DNA of 64,000 nt from Herpetosiphon aurantiacus DSM 785 (GCA_000018565.1 CP000875.1:6215199-6279198); one strand, 5' to 3'. Shown: positions 41,570 through 51,512, counted from the first letter of the stretch. Numbers and translations are program-made. The notes: a model not told the origin generated them from the sequence alone.

Positions 41570-41857
41570 ATGTCTCGTTCAACCAAAAAAGGTCCATTCG
41601 TTGACGTTCGGCTCTTGAGCCGCGTTGAAACGATGAATCGTGGCAATGAAAAGCGCCCACTCAAAACGTGGTCACGCGATTCAACCATCTTCCCTCAGAT
41701 GGTTGGTCATACCATCGCTGTCCATGATGGCCGCCGTCACGTGCCAGTGTATATCACTGAAAACATGGTTGGTCATAAGTTGGGTGAATTCGCGCCGACC
41801 CGCACATTCCGTGGGCACGGTGGCAAAAAGGCCGACAAGCGCGGCAAATTAAAGTAA
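41570..41857 (+). CDS. rpsS: Ribosomal protein S19
   Basis: 95 residues from the ATG at 41570 ([16 protein letters not shown]); the upstream in-frame ATG at 41534 lies in the spacer hairpin and is rejected. [49 protein letters not shown] is the conserved S19 core that binds 16S rRNA with S13. Confidence 0.96.
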   Translation: MSRSTKKGPFVDVRLLSRVETMNRGNEKRPLKTWSRDSTIFPQMVGHTIAVHDGRRHVPVYITENMVGHKLGEFAPTRTFRGHGGKKADKRGKLK

Positions 41858-41867
41858 GAGGTGCGCA

Positions 41868-42209
41868 ATGCAAGCTAAAGCCATTCTGCGTAACTTCCGC
41901 ATGTCGCCGCAAAAAGTTCGGCTGGTTGCCGACCTCGTGCGCGGTAAAAATGTGACGGAAGCGCTGGGGATTTTGCAATATCTGCCCCACAAGGCAGCCC
42001 CAGAAATTGCCCGCGTGATCAAGTCGGCCAAGGCCAATGCCGATCACAACTATCAAATGTCACCCGAGGATCTGGTCGTTAAAACGATTATGGTCGATGC
42101 TGGTCCAGTGCTCAAGCGCTATATGCCTCGTGCACGTGGCCGTGGTGATCGTATCTTGAAGCGTTCGTCACACATTACCGTGATCGTCGATGACGGCGAA
42201 GTCTTGTAG
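41868..42209 (+). CDS. rplV: Ribosomal protein L22
   Basis: 113 residues ([27 protein letters not shown]). The beta-hairpin loop region [22 protein letters not shown] lines the exit tunnel and is where macrolide-resistance changes occur in other bacteria; it looks wild-type. AGAGGTG precedes the ATG. Confidence 0.96.
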   Translation: MQAKAILRNFRMSPQKVRLVADLVRGKNVTEALGILQYLPHKAAPEIARVIKSAKANADHNYQMSPEDLVVKTIMVDAGPVLKRYMPRARGRGDRILKRSSHITVIVDDGEVL

Positions 42210-42226
42210 AATATAAAGCATGAATG

Positions 42227-42256
42227 ATGAAGGCATCGTGCAATGATGGCCTTCAT
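42227..42256 (+). promoter_or_regulatory. Hairpin in the rplV-rpsC spacer
   Basis: ATGAAGGC (42227-42234) pairs with GCCTTCAT (42249-42256). The words GATGAAGGC and ACTTCATCC around it resemble the GATGAAGG words of the repeat-rich spacers. It may be a processing or feedback stem. Confidence 0.45.
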
Positions 42257-42295
42257 ACTTCATCCTTTAGTTCATCACTATCTTAGGAGGATCTC

Positions 42296-43000
42296 TTGGG
42301 TCGTAAAGTGCATCCGAATGGATTCCGCCTCGGCATCATCAAAGATTGGAAATCGAAGTGGTTTGCCGAGCGTAACTATACCGAACAACTGCACCAAGAC
42401 TTGGCACTGCGTAAATATATCGAAGGTGCCGATGAGTTGAAAAATGCTGGTGTAGCACTTGTTGATATCGAACGCTCAGCCAATCGGGTTGAAGTGACCA
42501 TCCACACGGCTAAGCCAGGGATTGTCATTGGCAAACGCGGCGCGAACGTCGATACCCTCAAAAACCAAATTGAAAAACTTACAGGCAAAAAGGTGCGCTT
42601 GAATATTCAAGAAATTCACCAGCCTGAATTAAATGCTTACCTGGTGGCCGAAAGCGTTGCTGAACAAATCAGCAAGCGGGTTTCACACAAACGTGCCATG
42701 AAGCAAGCAACCCAACGTGCCATGCGGCTTGGTGCTCAAGGCATCAAAGTCAAATGCTCTGGCCGTTTGGGTGGCGCTGAAATGAGCCGCTCATTGTGGG
42801 AACGTGAAGGTCGTGTGCCTTTGCACACCATCCGCGCAGACATTGACTACGCCTTGGTGCATGCTCACACTACCTATGGCCGGATCGGGGTTAAAGTTTG
42901 GATTTATAAGGGCGATGTGCTTGGTCAACGCGAACGCCAATCTGCAACTGCAGCAGCCGATGCGCCAAAAACCAACACTCGTTCGGGCAAGGGGTCGTAA
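42296..43000 (+). CDS. rpsC: Ribosomal protein S3
   Basis: 234 residues from a TTG start ([17 protein letters not shown]), with TAGGAGG 5 bases upstream and no other start possible. KH domain with [22 protein letters not shown]-terminal [31 protein letters not shown] short Ala/Thr/Lys tail follows. S3 lines the mRNA entry channel. Confidence 0.96.
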   Translation: MGRKVHPNGFRLGIIKDWKSKWFAERNYTEQLHQDLALRKYIEGADELKNAGVALVDIERSANRVEVTIHTAKPGIVIGKRGANVDTLKNQIEKLTGKKVRLNIQEIHQPELNAYLVAESVAEQISKRVSHKRAMKQATQRAMRLGAQGIKVKCSGRLGGAEMSRSLWEREGRVPLHTIRADIDYALVHAHTTYGRIGVKVWIYKGDVLGQRERQSATAAADAPKTNTRSGKGS

Positions 43001-43003
43001 ACC

Positions 43004-43441
43004 ATGTTAATGCCCAAGCAGATGAAATATCGCCGCCCACACCGCCCTCGTAACATCAAGGGTATTGCACAACGCGGCGCAACTGTGGCATTCGGTGATT
43101 TTGGTTTGGTCTCGCTCGAAGCTGGCTGGATCACCAGTCGCCAAATCGAGTCGGCCCGCCGTACCATCACCAACTATGTGAAGCGGGGCGGTAAAGTTTG
43201 GATTCGGATCTTCCCAGATCGTCCAATTACCCAAAAGCCTGCTGAAACACGGATGGGTTCCGGTAAAGGTTCAGTTGAATACTATGTCGCAGTGATCAAG
43301 CCAGGTCGCGTGTTGTTCGAATTGAACGGCGTGCCCGAAGATGTGGCCCAAGAAGCACTGCGCCGCGCTGCCCAAAAATTGCCAGTCAAGTGCAAATTCG
43401 TAACCAAGGCATCGCAGGAGGTTGGCTCAAATGAAGGCTAG
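43004..43441 (+). CDS. rplP: Ribosomal protein L16
   Basis: 145 residues ([25 protein letters not shown]). [39 protein letters not shown] contains the conserved Arg near the A-site tRNA. Starts 4 bases after rpsC; its end overlaps the rpmC start by 11 bases. Confidence 0.96.
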   Translation: MLMPKQMKYRRPHRPRNIKGIAQRGATVAFGDFGLVSLEAGWITSRQIESARRTITNYVKRGGKVWIRIFPDRPITQKPAETRMGSGKGSVEYYVAVIKPGRVLFELNGVPEDVAQEALRRAAQKLPVKCKFVTKASQEVGSNEG

Positions 43442-43634
43442 TGAACTGCGCGACATGAGTAACGCTGATTTGGAAAAGTTGATCAACGATAACAAACAAG
43501 AGTTGTTCACCATGCGTTTCCAAAAATCAGTTGGCAAATTGACCAACACCGCCCGCGTGCGGTTGTTGAAAAAAGATATCGCCCGCGCCAAAACGGTCAT
43601 CCACGAACGCACCTTGGTGGCGGAGGGAAATTAA
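43431..43634 (+). CDS. rpmC: Ribosomal protein L29
   Basis: 67 residues from the ATG at 43431 ([18 protein letters not shown]), with AGGAGG 9 bases upstream lying inside rplP. Two-helix protein at the tunnel exit. The 11-base overlap with rplP and the TAATG junction with rpsQ indicate tight translational coupling. Confidence 0.95.
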   Translation: MKASELRDMSNADLEKLINDNKQELFTMRFQKSVGKLTNTARVRLLKKDIARAKTVIHERTLVAEGN

Positions 43635-43972
43635 TGAACGAGCATTTAGCAACAACTGATAGCCGCAAGCAAAAAGTTGGTCGGGTTGTCAGCAATAAAA
43701 TGAACAAAACCGTGGTAGTTGCGGTCGATTACCTGCGCCCGCACCCGTTGTATCGCAAAACCGTGCGTCAAACCAGCAAGTTTTACGCTCATGATGAAAA
43801 CAACGAATGCCATGTAGGCGATACCGTGGTGATCGAAGAAACCCGCCCCTTGAGCAAGCTCAAGCGCTGGCGCGTGGTTGAAATCGCCACCAAAAACCGC
43901 CGCGAAGGCTTGAATGTTCTGCGCCAAGACGTAGTAACCGTTGAAGGCGAAACCGAGGAGGCCTCGTCGTGA
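43634..43972 (+). CDS. rpsQ: Ribosomal protein S17
   Basis: 112 residues, longer than the usual 85, with a short N-terminal extension ([13 protein letters not shown]) and an acidic C-terminal tail ([12 protein letters not shown]). The OB-fold core is [42 protein letters not shown]. Start and rpmC stop share one base; the stop overlaps the rplN GTG. Confidence 0.95.
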   Translation: MNEHLATTDSRKQKVGRVVSNKMNKTVVVAVDYLRPHPLYRKTVRQTSKFYAHDENNECHVGDTVVIEETRPLSKLKRWRVVEIATKNRREGLNVLRQDVVTVEGETEEASS

Positions 43973-44337
43973 TCCAGCAAGAATCTCGTATGCGGGTTGC
44001 CGATAACACAGGCGCAAAAGAGCTGTTGTGTATTCGGGTACTCGGTGGCACCAAGCGCCGCTATGCTAGCGTTGGCGATACGATTATCGCAACCGTCAAG
44101 CAAGCCAACCCAGGTGGCTCAGCCAAAAAGGGCGAAGTTGTTCGCGCCGTGATCGTTCGGGTCAAAAAGGGCTATACCCGCCCCGATGGCTCAATGATTC
44201 AGTTTGATGATAATGCTGCTGTCATTATCAACCAACAAGGCAACCCTCGCGGCACGCGTATCTTTGGGCCGGTCGCCCGTGAATTGCGCGAAAAGCAGTA
44301 CATGAAGATCATCTCACTTGCTCCAGAAGTGTTGTAA
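43969..44337 (+). CDS. rplN: Ribosomal protein L14
   Basis: 122 residues from a GTG that overlaps the rpsQ stop (GTGA). [26 protein letters not shown] and [20 protein letters not shown] are the classic ends of L14, which forms an inter-subunit bridge and binds the silencing factor RsfS. Confidence 0.96.
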   Translation: MIQQESRMRVADNTGAKELLCIRVLGGTKRRYASVGDTIIATVKQANPGGSAKKGEVVRAVIVRVKKGYTRPDGSMIQFDDNAAVIINQQGNPRGTRIFGPVARELREKQYMKIISLAPEVL

Positions 44338-44353
44338 CATTCTTCACGAGCTG

Positions 44354-44362
44354 TGGTACAAT
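44354..44362 (+). promoter_or_regulatory. Possible internal promoter before rplX
   Basis: TGG-TACAAT (extended -10, TACAAT at 44357-44362) with TTGTAA (44332-44337) 19 bases upstream. Small hairpins TGTGG/CCACA and CATAG/CTATG (about 44371-44402) follow before the rplX ribosome site. It could boost the distal half of the operon. Confidence 0.45.
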
Positions 44363-44411
44363 ACAACGCTTGTGGGCAACCACATAGCGGTGACACTATG
44401 GAGGCAAAACC

Positions 44412-44720
44412 ATGCACGTCAAAAAGGGCGACCGCGTAGTGGTCCTTAGTGGGCGCGAAAAAGGCCGCGAAGGTGTAATCAAGCTGTCTTTGCCCAAAAA
44501 AGAACGCGTCGTCGTTGAAAATGTTAATATTGTTAAAAAACACGTAAAGCCAATGGGAAATCGCCAAGGCGGTATCCTCGAAGTTGAAGCAGCCTTGCAT
44601 GTCTCAAAAGTCATGTTGATCTGCCCAGCATGTGGCAAGCCTTCACGCACTGGCCATCGCGTCAATGACGAAGGCAAAAAAGTTCGTGTTTGCAAACAAT
44701 GCAATGCCGACGTTGCCTAA
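44412..44720 (+). CDS. rplX: Ribosomal protein L24
   Basis: 102 residues ([21 protein letters not shown]), KOW motif at the N-terminus. The C-terminal part carries a CxxC pair in [15 protein letters not shown] and another in [12 protein letters not shown], so this L24 probably binds zinc. L24 starts 50S assembly. Confidence 0.95.
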   Translation: MHVKKGDRVVVLSGREKGREGVIKLSLPKKERVVVENVNIVKKHVKPMGNRQGGILEVEAALHVSKVMLICPACGKPSRTGHRVNDEGKKVRVCKQCNADVA

Positions 44721-44883
44721 TTAGCAAGGTCGAAGACAAATGAGCAATGAACAACCCTTGGTTGCTGACTACTCATTTGGTTGGAACTATCGTATTTGCC
44801 ATCTGGGCTGGCGCAGTTGTGCCGCAACCGTTTGGTAGCCTTGGTTACCAATGCTGCCGCCGAACCCCAGAAGTGAGGAACCC
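44721..44883 (+). promoter_or_regulatory. Structured spacer between rplX and rplE
   Basis: 163 bases without a gene. CAAATGAG (about 44737-44744) pairs with CTCATTTG (about 44774-44781), and AACAACC/GGTTG sits inside. It lies where E. coli S8 binds the L5 message, so a feedback site is possible, though I did not match the S8 consensus. Confidence 0.4.
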
Positions 44884-45423
44884 ATGGCACGTCTTAAGGA
44901 TGTCTATTTGAAGACCGTGGCTCCTGCATTGTTCAAGGACTTTGGCTTTAAGTCCCCTATGCAAGTGCCTCGGATTACCAAGATCGTCATCAACATTGGC
45001 TTAGGTGAAGCGTTGCAAAACCCCAAAGCGGTGGAAGCAGCTATCGGCGACTTGACCATGATTGCAGGTCAAAAGCCAGTTGTAACCCGCGCTAAGAAAT
45101 CGTTGGCAGCCTTCAAACTCCGCCAAGGTATGCCGATCGGCGCAATGGTAACCCTGCGCAACGACCGGATGTACGATTTCTATGATCGTCTGGTCAACTT
45201 GGCGTTACCCCGTATCCGCGACTTCCAAGGCTTAAGCCGCAAATCGTTCGATGGTCGCGGAAACTACAGTATCGGTATTCGGGAACAAATCATCTTCCCT
45301 GAAATCGAATACGATAAAGTCGATAAAATCCGTGGTCTTGAGGTGGCGATTGTTACCACCGCTCCAAACGACGAACAAGGCTTTGCTTTGTTGAAGGCGT
45401 TGGGGATGCCGTTTCGTGACTAG
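44884..45423 (+). CDS. rplE: Ribosomal protein L5
   Basis: 179 residues from the ATG at 44884 ([16 protein letters not shown]); an open in-frame stretch upstream to 44851 is rejected because GTGAGG lies 7 bases before this ATG. L5 binds 5S rRNA and contacts P-site tRNA; the core includes [38 protein letters not shown] and [16 protein letters not shown]. Confidence 0.96.
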   Translation: MARLKDVYLKTVAPALFKDFGFKSPMQVPRITKIVINIGLGEALQNPKAVEAAIGDLTMIAGQKPVVTRAKKSLAAFKLRQGMPIGAMVTLRNDRMYDFYDRLVNLALPRIRDFQGLSRKSFDGRGNYSIGIREQIIFPEIEYDKVDKIRGLEVAIVTTAPNDEQGFALLKALGMPFRD

Positions 45424-45486
45424 AGTTGGTCAGGCACTACAGGTGTAGTGAACCAACGACTCTTAACTGGGAGGCCAAAACAGTCT

Positions 45487-45672
45487 ATGGCTAAGAAATC
45501 AATGATCGTCAAGGCGAATCGCGCACCAAAATTTTCAACGCAGGGATACAATCGCTGCAAGCGCTGTGGTCGGCCTCGGGCGTACATGCGAAAATTTGGT
45601 ATCTGCCGGATCTGCTTCCGCGAGTTGGCATCACAGGGGCTGATTCCCGGTGTAACAAAATCAAGCTGGTAG
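45487..45672 (+). CDS. rpsN: Ribosomal protein S14, zinc-binding type (S14Z)
   Basis: 61 residues from the ATG at 45487 ([17 protein letters not shown]). Four zinc-ligand cysteines in two CxxC pairs: NRCKRCGRP and GICRICFRE. The short C+ form is typical of Gram-positives and Chloroflexota. GGAGG lies 13 bases upstream. Confidence 0.96.
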   Translation: MAKKSMIVKANRAPKFSTQGYNRCKRCGRPRAYMRKFGICRICFRELASQGLIPGVTKSSW

Positions 45673-45690
45673 AACCAGGAGGACGAGCTA

Positions 45691-46089
45691 GTGAGCGTTA
45701 ATGATCCAATTGCCGACCTGCTGACACGCATCCGCAACGCGGGTATGGCGCGTCACCAAACGGTGACGATTCCATTGTCGAAAATCAAGCGCGGTATTGC
45801 TGAAATTTTGCAAGCCGAAGGCTATATCAAGAGCTTTGAAGTTCAAGAAGGCACACCATTCTCAAACTTGGTGTTGACCTTGAAATATGCTGCTGACCGC
45901 AAGCCAGTCATTACCGGCTTGAAGCGGGTTAGCCGCCCAGGTTTGCGGGTCTACACCAAGCGCAACGAGATTCCTCGGGTGCGTAATGGTTTGGGCTTGA
46001 GCATCCTTTCAACTCCTAAGGGGTTGATGACCGGTGATGCCGCTTGGAAAGCAGGCGTTGGCGGCGAAATTGTTTGTTACATTTGGTAA
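45691..46089 (+). CDS. rpsH: Ribosomal protein S8
   Basis: 132 residues from a GTG ([21 protein letters not shown]), AGGAGG 10 bases upstream. The C-terminal [37 protein letters not shown] is the RNA-binding end. In E. coli S8 is the spc-operon repressor. Confidence 0.96.
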   Translation: MSVNDPIADLLTRIRNAGMARHQTVTIPLSKIKRGIAEILQAEGYIKSFEVQEGTPFSNLVLTLKYAADRKPVITGLKRVSRPGLRVYTKRNEIPRVRNGLGLSILSTPKGLMTGDAAWKAGVGGEIVCYIW

Positions 46090-46144
46090 TACTAAACGAG
46101 GACAACGGTAGCATTACCGTCATCACTCGTGGAGGAAATGACCC

Positions 46145-46684
46145 ATGTCACGTATCGGTCGTAAACCGATTGAAGTTCCAGCTGGCGTAACTGTGAACGT
46201 TGACAGTAATAATCTGGTCACGGTCAAAGGCCCCAAAGGAACCTTGAGCGAATCAATTCGGCCTGAAGTTACGGTTAATATCAATGGCGCAACGGTAGAA
46301 ATTACCCGCGTCAACGATAGCCGTCAGGCTCGCGCTTTTCACGGTCTCTCACGGACGCTGGTCGCCAATATGGTCGATGGCGTAACCAAGGGCTTTGAAA
46401 AAACGCTCGAAATGAATGGTACAGGCTACCGCGCTACACTTGATGGCAAAACTTTGGTGCTTTCACTTGGCTTCTCGCACCCAGTGCGGGTTGAGCCATA
46501 CGAAGGCAATAGCTTTGAAGTAGCCGAGCGTCGGGTTGTGATCAAAGGTCCCAACAAGCAAAAAGTTGGCGACCAAGCAGCCAATATTCGTAAGCTGCGT
46601 CCACCCGAACCCTACTTGGGCAAAGGCATCAAGTACAGCGACGAAGTGATCCGCCGCAAGGCCGGTAAAGCTGGTAAGAAGTAG
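46145..46684 (+). CDS. rplF: Ribosomal protein L6
   Basis: 179 residues (MSRIGRKPIEVPAGVTV). Both repeated L6 domains are present; the C-terminal RNA-binding motif is KLRPPEPYLGKGIKYSDEVIRRKAGKAGKK. GGAGG precedes the ATG by 9 bases. Confidence 0.96.
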   Translation: MSRIGRKPIEVPAGVTVNVDSNNLVTVKGPKGTLSESIRPEVTVNINGATVEITRVNDSRQARAFHGLSRTLVANMVDGVTKGFEKTLEMNGTGYRATLDGKTLVLSLGFSHPVRVEPYEGNSFEVAERRVVIKGPNKQKVGDQAANIRKLRPPEPYLGKGIKYSDEVIRRKAGKAGKK

Positions 46685-46753
46685 GCTGTTGGCGGCGGCG
46701 TAGCGTGGCATCACTAACGCGCCGCCTAACCCACCTACAGGAGAAATATAGCA

Positions 46754-47119
46754 ATGTCGAAATTTACATCCCGCGAATTGCGGGCCCGACGGCATCGTCG
46801 GCTTCGTGGTCAACTCAGTGGTACGCCCGAGCGCCCACGCTTGAATGTGTTTCGCTCAGGCCTGAATATCTATGCCCAAGTGATCGATGATCTCGCTGGT
46901 CATACGCTTGTTTCCGCGTCAACGATCGATACCGAATTACGCGGCAGCCTTGGTGAGCAACGCAAGCTCGAACAAGCACATTCAGTTGGCAAGGCCGTTG
47001 CAGAACGTGCTCGCGCCGCTGGGATTACCAAAGTGGTGTTCGATCGCGGTGGCTACAAATATCACGGTCGTGTGAAAGCTGTTGCCGAAGGGGCACGCGA
47101 AGGCGGACTTGAATTCTAA
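46754..47119 (+). CDS. rplR: Ribosomal protein L18
   Basis: 121 residues ([35 protein letters not shown]). 5S rRNA-binding protein; the C-terminal [26 protein letters not shown] is fully conserved. ACAGGAG lies 9 bases upstream of the ATG. Confidence 0.96.
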   Translation: MSKFTSRELRARRHRRLRGQLSGTPERPRLNVFRSGLNIYAQVIDDLAGHTLVSASTIDTELRGSLGEQRKLEQAHSVGKAVAERARAAGITKVVFDRGGYKYHGRVKAVAEGAREGGLEF

Positions 47120-47136
47120 TCAACTCTGGAGGCAAC

Positions 47137-47685
47137 GTGGCGAAGCGAAATCGAACTGGCGCTGATGAAGTTGAACTGGACGAACGAGTTGTCCAGATCA
47201 ACCGCGTCGCGAAAGTGGTCAAGGGTGGCCGCCGCTTCAACTTTAGCACCGTCGTAGTCGTTGGCGATGGCAACGGCAATGTCGGGCTAGGGATGGGCAA
47301 GGCTTCTGAAGTACCTGAGGCGATCCGTAAGGGCGCTGAATCAGCCAAACGCAATATGATCGCGGTTTCCGTTATCGGAACCACCATTCCACATGAAATT
47401 GTGTCAACCTATAAAGCATCAAAAGTGTTGCTCAAGCCAGCCTCAGCTGGTACCGGCGTTATCGCTGGTGGTGGCGTGCGGGCCGTGCTTGAAGCCGCTG
47501 GCATCAAGGACGTTCTGACCAAATCATTGGGCAGCAACAACTCAGTCAATGTAGTGCGAGCTACCTTGAAGGCACTTTCTGAATTGCGGACTCCGCAAGA
47601 AGAAGGCCGTCGCCGTGGTCGCGCCGCATCGTCATTCCGCCTGAGCGGCCAAAGCCGCGCCGTTATCAGCGGTACGGAGGAGTAA
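47137..47685 (+). CDS. rpsE: Ribosomal protein S5
   Basis: 182 residues from a GTG ([35 protein letters not shown]) with TGGAGG upstream. Core [26 protein letters not shown] and [22 protein letters not shown]5 helps mRNA unwinding and decoding fidelity. Confidence 0.96.
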   Translation: MAKRNRTGADEVELDERVVQINRVAKVVKGGRRFNFSTVVVVGDGNGNVGLGMGKASEVPEAIRKGAESAKRNMIAVSVIGTTIPHEIVSTYKASKVLLKPASAGTGVIAGGGVRAVLEAAGIKDVLTKSLGSNNSVNVVRATLKALSELRTPQEEGRRRGRAASSFRLSGQSRAVISGTEE

Positions 47686-47687
47686 CG

Positions 47688-47882
47688 ATGACTTTGCGTA
47701 TTACTTATAAAAAGAGTTCAATCGGCTATAGCCAAGCGCAAAAAGATACCGTGCGCTCACTCGGCTTGCGCAAATTGAACCAGGTGGTCGAACTTCCAGA
47801 TACTCCGGTTGTCCGTGGGATGATCTTCAAGATCAAGCACTTGGTAACTGTCGAGGAAGTGACTGCGACGGAGGCCAAGTAA
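47688..47882 (+). CDS. rpmD: Ribosomal protein L30
   Basis: 64 residues ([38 protein letters not shown]). Two bases separate it from rpsE and its stop shares a base with the rplO start (TAATG), so translation is coupled. Confidence 0.95.
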
Positions 47883-48334
47883 TGAAATTGCATGATCTGA
47901 AGCCAGCACCAGGCTCAACACGCAAAAGCAAGCGCGTTGGTCGTGGTCATGGTTCGGGCAAAGGTAAGACCTCTGGTAAAGGTATGATGGGTCAAAAGGC
48001 TCGTTCAGGGCCAAACCCCTACCCACACTTTGAAGGTGGTCAAAATCCTTTGGTCCGCCGGATGCCCTACAAGCGTGGCTTTACCAACCGTTTCCGGGTT
48101 GAATATACCGTCGTTAATGTCGGTGATTTGATCGAATGGAACAATGGCGATGTAACGCCAGAAGCACTGCGCGAAGTCGGCTTGATCAAAAACCTCAAGC
48201 AACCGATCAAAGTCCTCGGCGATGGCGACCTGAACGTAGCCCTCAAGGTGCGTGTCCACAAGGTTAGCGCCAGCGCTCGCCAAAAAATTGAGGCTGCGGG
48301 CGGTTCAGTTGAACTGATTGACGCTGCCGCCTAA
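47882..48334 (+). CDS. rplO: Ribosomal protein L15
   Basis: 150 residues ([43 protein letters not shown]). The Gly/Lys-rich N-terminal extension penetrates 23S rRNA. It is the last r-protein gene before secY; a large stem-loop follows. Confidence 0.96.
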
Positions 48335-48349
48335 ACAATGGTGATGCGA

Positions 48350-48415
48350 TGACCTTCTCTTGCGACGGCGTAGCGGGCTTTGCCCAAGGCTACGCCGTTT
48401 GCAAATGAAGGTCAT
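48350..48415 (+). promoter_or_regulatory. Large nested stem-loop between rplO and secY
   Basis: A perfect 10-pair stem ACGGCGTAGC/GCTACGCCGT (48365-48374 with 48389-48398) caps GGGC/GCCC and is enclosed by ATGACCTTC with GAAGGTCAT (about 48349-48357 with 48406-48414). No T-tract follows. It probably stabilises or cleaves the message between r-protein and secY segments. Confidence 0.6.
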
Positions 48416-48439
48416 TCGTGCATTGCACAGGAGAATTCC

Positions 48440-49759
48440 ATGCTTCAAGCTGTGGTCAACGCGCTTAAAATCGCCGAAGTGCGTAAGAAAATTTTGTTCA
48501 CCATGATGATGCTGGTGATCTTCCGCTTTATCGCGGCTATCCCAGTGCCAGGGGTCGATACAGCCGAACTCGATCGGTTGTTTAATGGTCAGTTGCCGTT
48601 GAGCGATTTGGCTAACTTCCTCAACTTGCTCTCGGGTGGGGCGTTGCGGCAGTTCTCGGTCGCAGCCATGGGGGTCTATCCCTACATCACGGCTCAAATT
48701 ATTATGCAGTTGCTGATTCCGTTGATCCCAGCGCTGGAGCAATTGAGCAAAGAGGGTGAGCAGGGCCGCAATCGTATTCAGCGCTATCAGTATTTCCTCA
48801 CCGTGCCACTGGCCTATCTCCAAGGCTATGGCCAAATTAAATCCTTGATCAACAGCGGGATTAATTTGTTCGGTACGTTGAATTTCAGCATCACCGAAAA
48901 CTTCTTCCAAACCTTCTCGATCTTGACGATTATGGTTTCAGGCTCGATGTTCTTGGTTTGGATGGGTGAGTTGATCGACGAACGCGGGATTGGTAATGGG
49001 CTCTCGATGATTATCTTCGGCGGGATTGTTACGGCTCTGCCAAGTATGGTTTATCAAGCAATCACCACCTCAAGCTCAGGCAATAACGTCATCGGCGGGA
49101 TTTTGCTGCTGATCGTGACCTTGGCGACCGTGGTGGGGATTGTGTTGATCACCGAAGGCCAACGCCGCATTCCAGTTCAATATGCCAAGCGCGTGCGCGG
49201 CAACAAGGTCTATGGCGGTCAATCAAGCCACTTGCCATTAAAGGTCAATATGGCTGGGATGATTCCCTTGATCTTCGCCCAAAGCATTTTGATTTTCCCC
49301 AGCACCGTTGCTTCCTACTTCTGGAATCCCAACGGTTCGGGCTTCTTCAATGGCGTTGCCAACTTCTTCGTCAATAGCTTTGGCCCGAATGGCTTGGCCT
49401 TTACCTTGGCGATGTTTGTATTGGTCTTGCTCTTCACCTACTTCTATGCCTTGGTGATGTTCAACCAACAAAATTTGCCTGAAATGTTGCAACGCAACGG
49501 CGGCTTTATTCCAGGCATTCGCCCAGGTCGCAACACCGAAGTCTATTTGACCAAAGTCTTGAACCGCATCACCTTGATTGGCGCGGTTGGCTTGGCGGTA
49601 GTTGCAGCCTTGCCCTATTTTGTGCAACAAATTACCGGCTTGCAAATTGGCTTTAGCAGCACCGGTTTGTTGATTGTGGTTGGTGTGGCGGTCGATACCA
49701 TGCGCCAACTCGAAGCCCAAATGATGATGCGCAATTACGAAGGCTTCATCTCGCGCTAA
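48440..49759 (+). CDS. secY: Protein translocase subunit SecY
   Basis: 439 residues from the ATG at 48440 (MLQAVVNALKIAEVRKKILFTMMMLVIFRF), with CAGGAG 8 bases upstream. Ten transmembrane segments of the SecYEG channel. Hallmarks: FRFIAAIPVPGVD in TM1, plug region, GIYPYITAQII-type motif (VYPYITAQIIMQLL), GRNRIQRYQ and the C-terminal cytoplasmic loops with IPGIRPGRNTEVYL. It is followed by adk after 86 bases. Confidence 0.97.
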   Translation: MLQAVVNALKIAEVRKKILFTMMMLVIFRFIAAIPVPGVDTAELDRLFNGQLPLSDLANFLNLLSGGALRQFSVAAMGVYPYITAQIIMQLLIPLIPALEQLSKEGEQGRNRIQRYQYFLTVPLAYLQGYGQIKSLINSGINLFGTLNFSITENFFQTFSILTIMVSGSMFLVWMGELIDERGIGNGLSMIIFGGIVTALPSMVYQAITTSSSGNNVIGGILLLIVTLATVVGIVLITEGQRRIPVQYAKRVRGNKVYGGQSSHLPLKVNMAGMIPLIFAQSILIFPSTVASYFWNPNGSGFFNGVANFFVNSFGPNGLAFTLAMFVLVLLFTYFYALVMFNQQNLPEMLQRNGGFIPGIRPGRNTEVYLTKVLNRITLIGAVGLAVVAALPYFVQQITGLQIGFSSTGLLIVVGVAVDTMRQLEAQMMMRNYEGFISR

Positions 49760-49845
49760 GAAACGCTAACTGCTGTGGGCAGGCGGCGCTATGGCGAACA
49801 ACGGCGTTCGCCATCCTTTGCTGACTCACCGAGGAGCACTGACCT

Positions 49846-50502
49846 ATGAACATCATTTTGCTTGGTTCGCCTGGAGCGGGCAAAGGAACCCAGGCAACTG
49901 AGTTGGAAGCAGCAACCGGCATGAAGCATATTGCCAGCGGCGATATGTTTCGGGCGGCTGTGCGTGAAGGCACACCACTGGGCAAACTCGCCCAATCGTA
50001 TCTCGATAAAGGCGAGCTTGTGCCCGATGATGTTGTGATTGGCATGGTTTTGGAACGGGTACGCCAACCCGATTGTGAAAATGGGGTGATTTTCGATGGG
50101 TTTCCACGAACGCCTCAACAAGCCGAAGCCCTGCAAGCAGCCCTAGCTGAACATAACGATGCGATCAACGCCGTGTTGTTGCTGCATGTCGATAAAGATG
50201 TGTTGATTCAACGGGTGATTGGGCGCTGGACTTGCAGAAAATGTCAAGCTGTATATAATACATACTTCCGAGCACCAAAAGTCGAGGGTGTTTGTGATCT
50301 CTGCGAAGGCGATTTGTACCAACGCAGCGATGACAACCTTGAGACGATCAACCATCGACTTGATGTTTACGAAGCCCAAACATCGCCATTAATTGCCCAT
50401 TATCGCACGCAAGGAATCTTGCACGAAATTGATGGCCTTGGCGATATCGACGATATTACTGCACGCATGGTTCAAGCAATTGAATCGGCAAAGCCGTGCT
50501 AA
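49846..50502 (+). CDS. adk: Adenylate kinase, zinc-lid form
   Basis: 218 residues, long-type AMP kinase (2 ADP to ATP + AMP). P-loop LLGSPGAGKGTQA, AMP-binding ASGDMFRAAVREGT and DGFPRTPQQAEAL. The LID holds a four-Cys zinc site, CRKCQAVYN and GVCDLCEGDL. The usual next gene, map, is missing; infA follows a 195-base leader. Confidence 0.96.
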   Translation: MNIILLGSPGAGKGTQATELEAATGMKHIASGDMFRAAVREGTPLGKLAQSYLDKGELVPDDVVIGMVLERVRQPDCENGVIFDGFPRTPQQAEALQAALAEHNDAINAVLLLHVDKDVLIQRVIGRWTCRKCQAVYNTYFRAPKVEGVCDLCEGDLYQRSDDNLETINHRLDVYEAQTSPLIAHYRTQGILHEIDGLGDIDDITARMVQAIESAKPC

Positions 50503-50507
50503 ATTTG

Positions 50508-50697
50508 TGGTATAGTAATAGGTACCGATGCAGAAGCATGGGCCGACGGCCTATGCTTCTAGCTTGCTGCGTATGCTATACACCGTCTGCTGGCGTATTG
50601 CACAGCCCAGTGACGGATTATCCTTTGGGGCAATCGCGCACCACTCGCAACGCATGCGACCATTGCCACCGCTGATGTGCTAGTTTTAAGGAGTTAT
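50508..50697 (+). promoter_or_regulatory. Structured leader with promoter upstream of infA
   Basis: TGG-TATAGT (extended -10, 50511-50516) begins a leader of about 180 bases. A 13-pair stem AGAAGCATGGGCC/GGCCTATGCTTCT with a GAC loop occupies 50532-50560, and CCGTC/GACGG stems lie at about 50583-50616. No T-tract follows the main stem, so it is not a terminator. map, normally here, is absent, and this leader takes its place. Confidence 0.6.
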
Positions 50698-50919
50698 ATG
50701 GCCAAGAAGAAGGATGTCATTGAGGTCGAGGGCGTTATTACTGAGCCACTGCCAAACGCGATGTTTAAAGTAGCGTTGGATAACGGGCTGGAAGTATTAG
50801 CACATGTCTCTGGCCGGATTCGGATGAATTATATTCGGATTCTCAAAGGCGATCGCGTGCTAGTCGAACTCTCGCCCTATGATCCGACTCGTGGCCGTAT
50901 TACTTATCGGTACAGATAA
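50698..50919 (+). CDS. infA: Translation initiation factor IF-1
   Basis: 73 residues from the ATG at 50698 ([25 protein letters not shown]), with AAGGAG 6 bases upstream. S1-type OB fold ending [19 protein letters not shown]. It binds the 30S A site during initiation. Confidence 0.97.
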   Translation: MAKKKDVIEVEGVITEPLPNAMFKVALDNGLEVLAHVSGRIRMNYIRILKGDRVLVELSPYDPTRGRITYRYR

Positions 50920-50999
50920 CACACTGACCACCGCAACCAATGCCTCGGGCCGAAGCGGACTGGGGGTTGGATTGTTGTGTGTCTACGAGCGAGGTTCCG

Positions 51000-51116
51000 A
51001 TGAAAGTTCAACCATCAGTTAAACCACGCTGTGAATATTGCCGGGTCATTCGTCGTAAGGGCGTTGTCCGCATCATTTGCAGCCGCACCCCGAAGCATAA
51101 GCAACGGCAAGGCTAA
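51000..51116 (+). CDS. rpmJ: Ribosomal protein L36
   Basis: 38 residues ([20 protein letters not shown]), the full L36 length. Zinc ligands Cys11, Cys14, Cys27 and His33 are all present (C+ form). AGGTTCCG precedes the ATG. rpsM follows 12 bases later. Confidence 0.96.
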   Translation: MKVQPSVKPRCEYCRVIRRKGVVRIICSRTPKHKQRQG

Positions 51117-51128
51117 GAGGAGCATCGA

Positions 51129-51512
51129 ATGGCACGTATTTCAGGGGTTGATATTCCCCGCAACAAACGGGTGGAAATTTCCCTTACCTACATCTACGGG
51201 ATTGGTCGCACCACCAGCACTGAAATTCTGGCTCGCACCAATATCAATCCAAATGTTCGGGTCAAAGATTTGACCGAAGACGAAGTGATTCGTTTGCGCG
51301 AAATCATCGACCAAGATTACACCGTTGAAGGCGATTTGCGTCGGGCTGTTCAATTGAACATCAAGCGTTTGATGGATATTGGCTGCTACCGTGGGATTCG
51401 TCACCGCAAAGGCTTGCCATTGCGCGGTCAACGCACCAAAACTAACGCCCGTACCCGCCGTGGTAAAAAAGGCGCAGCAATCGGTGGCAAGAAGAAAGCT
51501 ACCAAGAAGTAA
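51129..51512 (+). CDS. rpsM: Ribosomal protein S13
   Basis: 127 residues ([26 protein letters not shown]). Helix-two-turn-helix motif and the basic tail [32 protein letters not shown] that contacts P-site tRNA. GAGGAG lies 7 bases upstream. Confidence 0.96.
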   Translation: MARISGVDIPRNKRVEISLTYIYGIGRTTSTEILARTNINPNVRVKDLTEDEVIRLREIIDQDYTVEGDLRRAVQLNIKRLMDIGCYRGIRHRKGLPLRGQRTKTNARTRRGKKGAAIGGKKKATKK

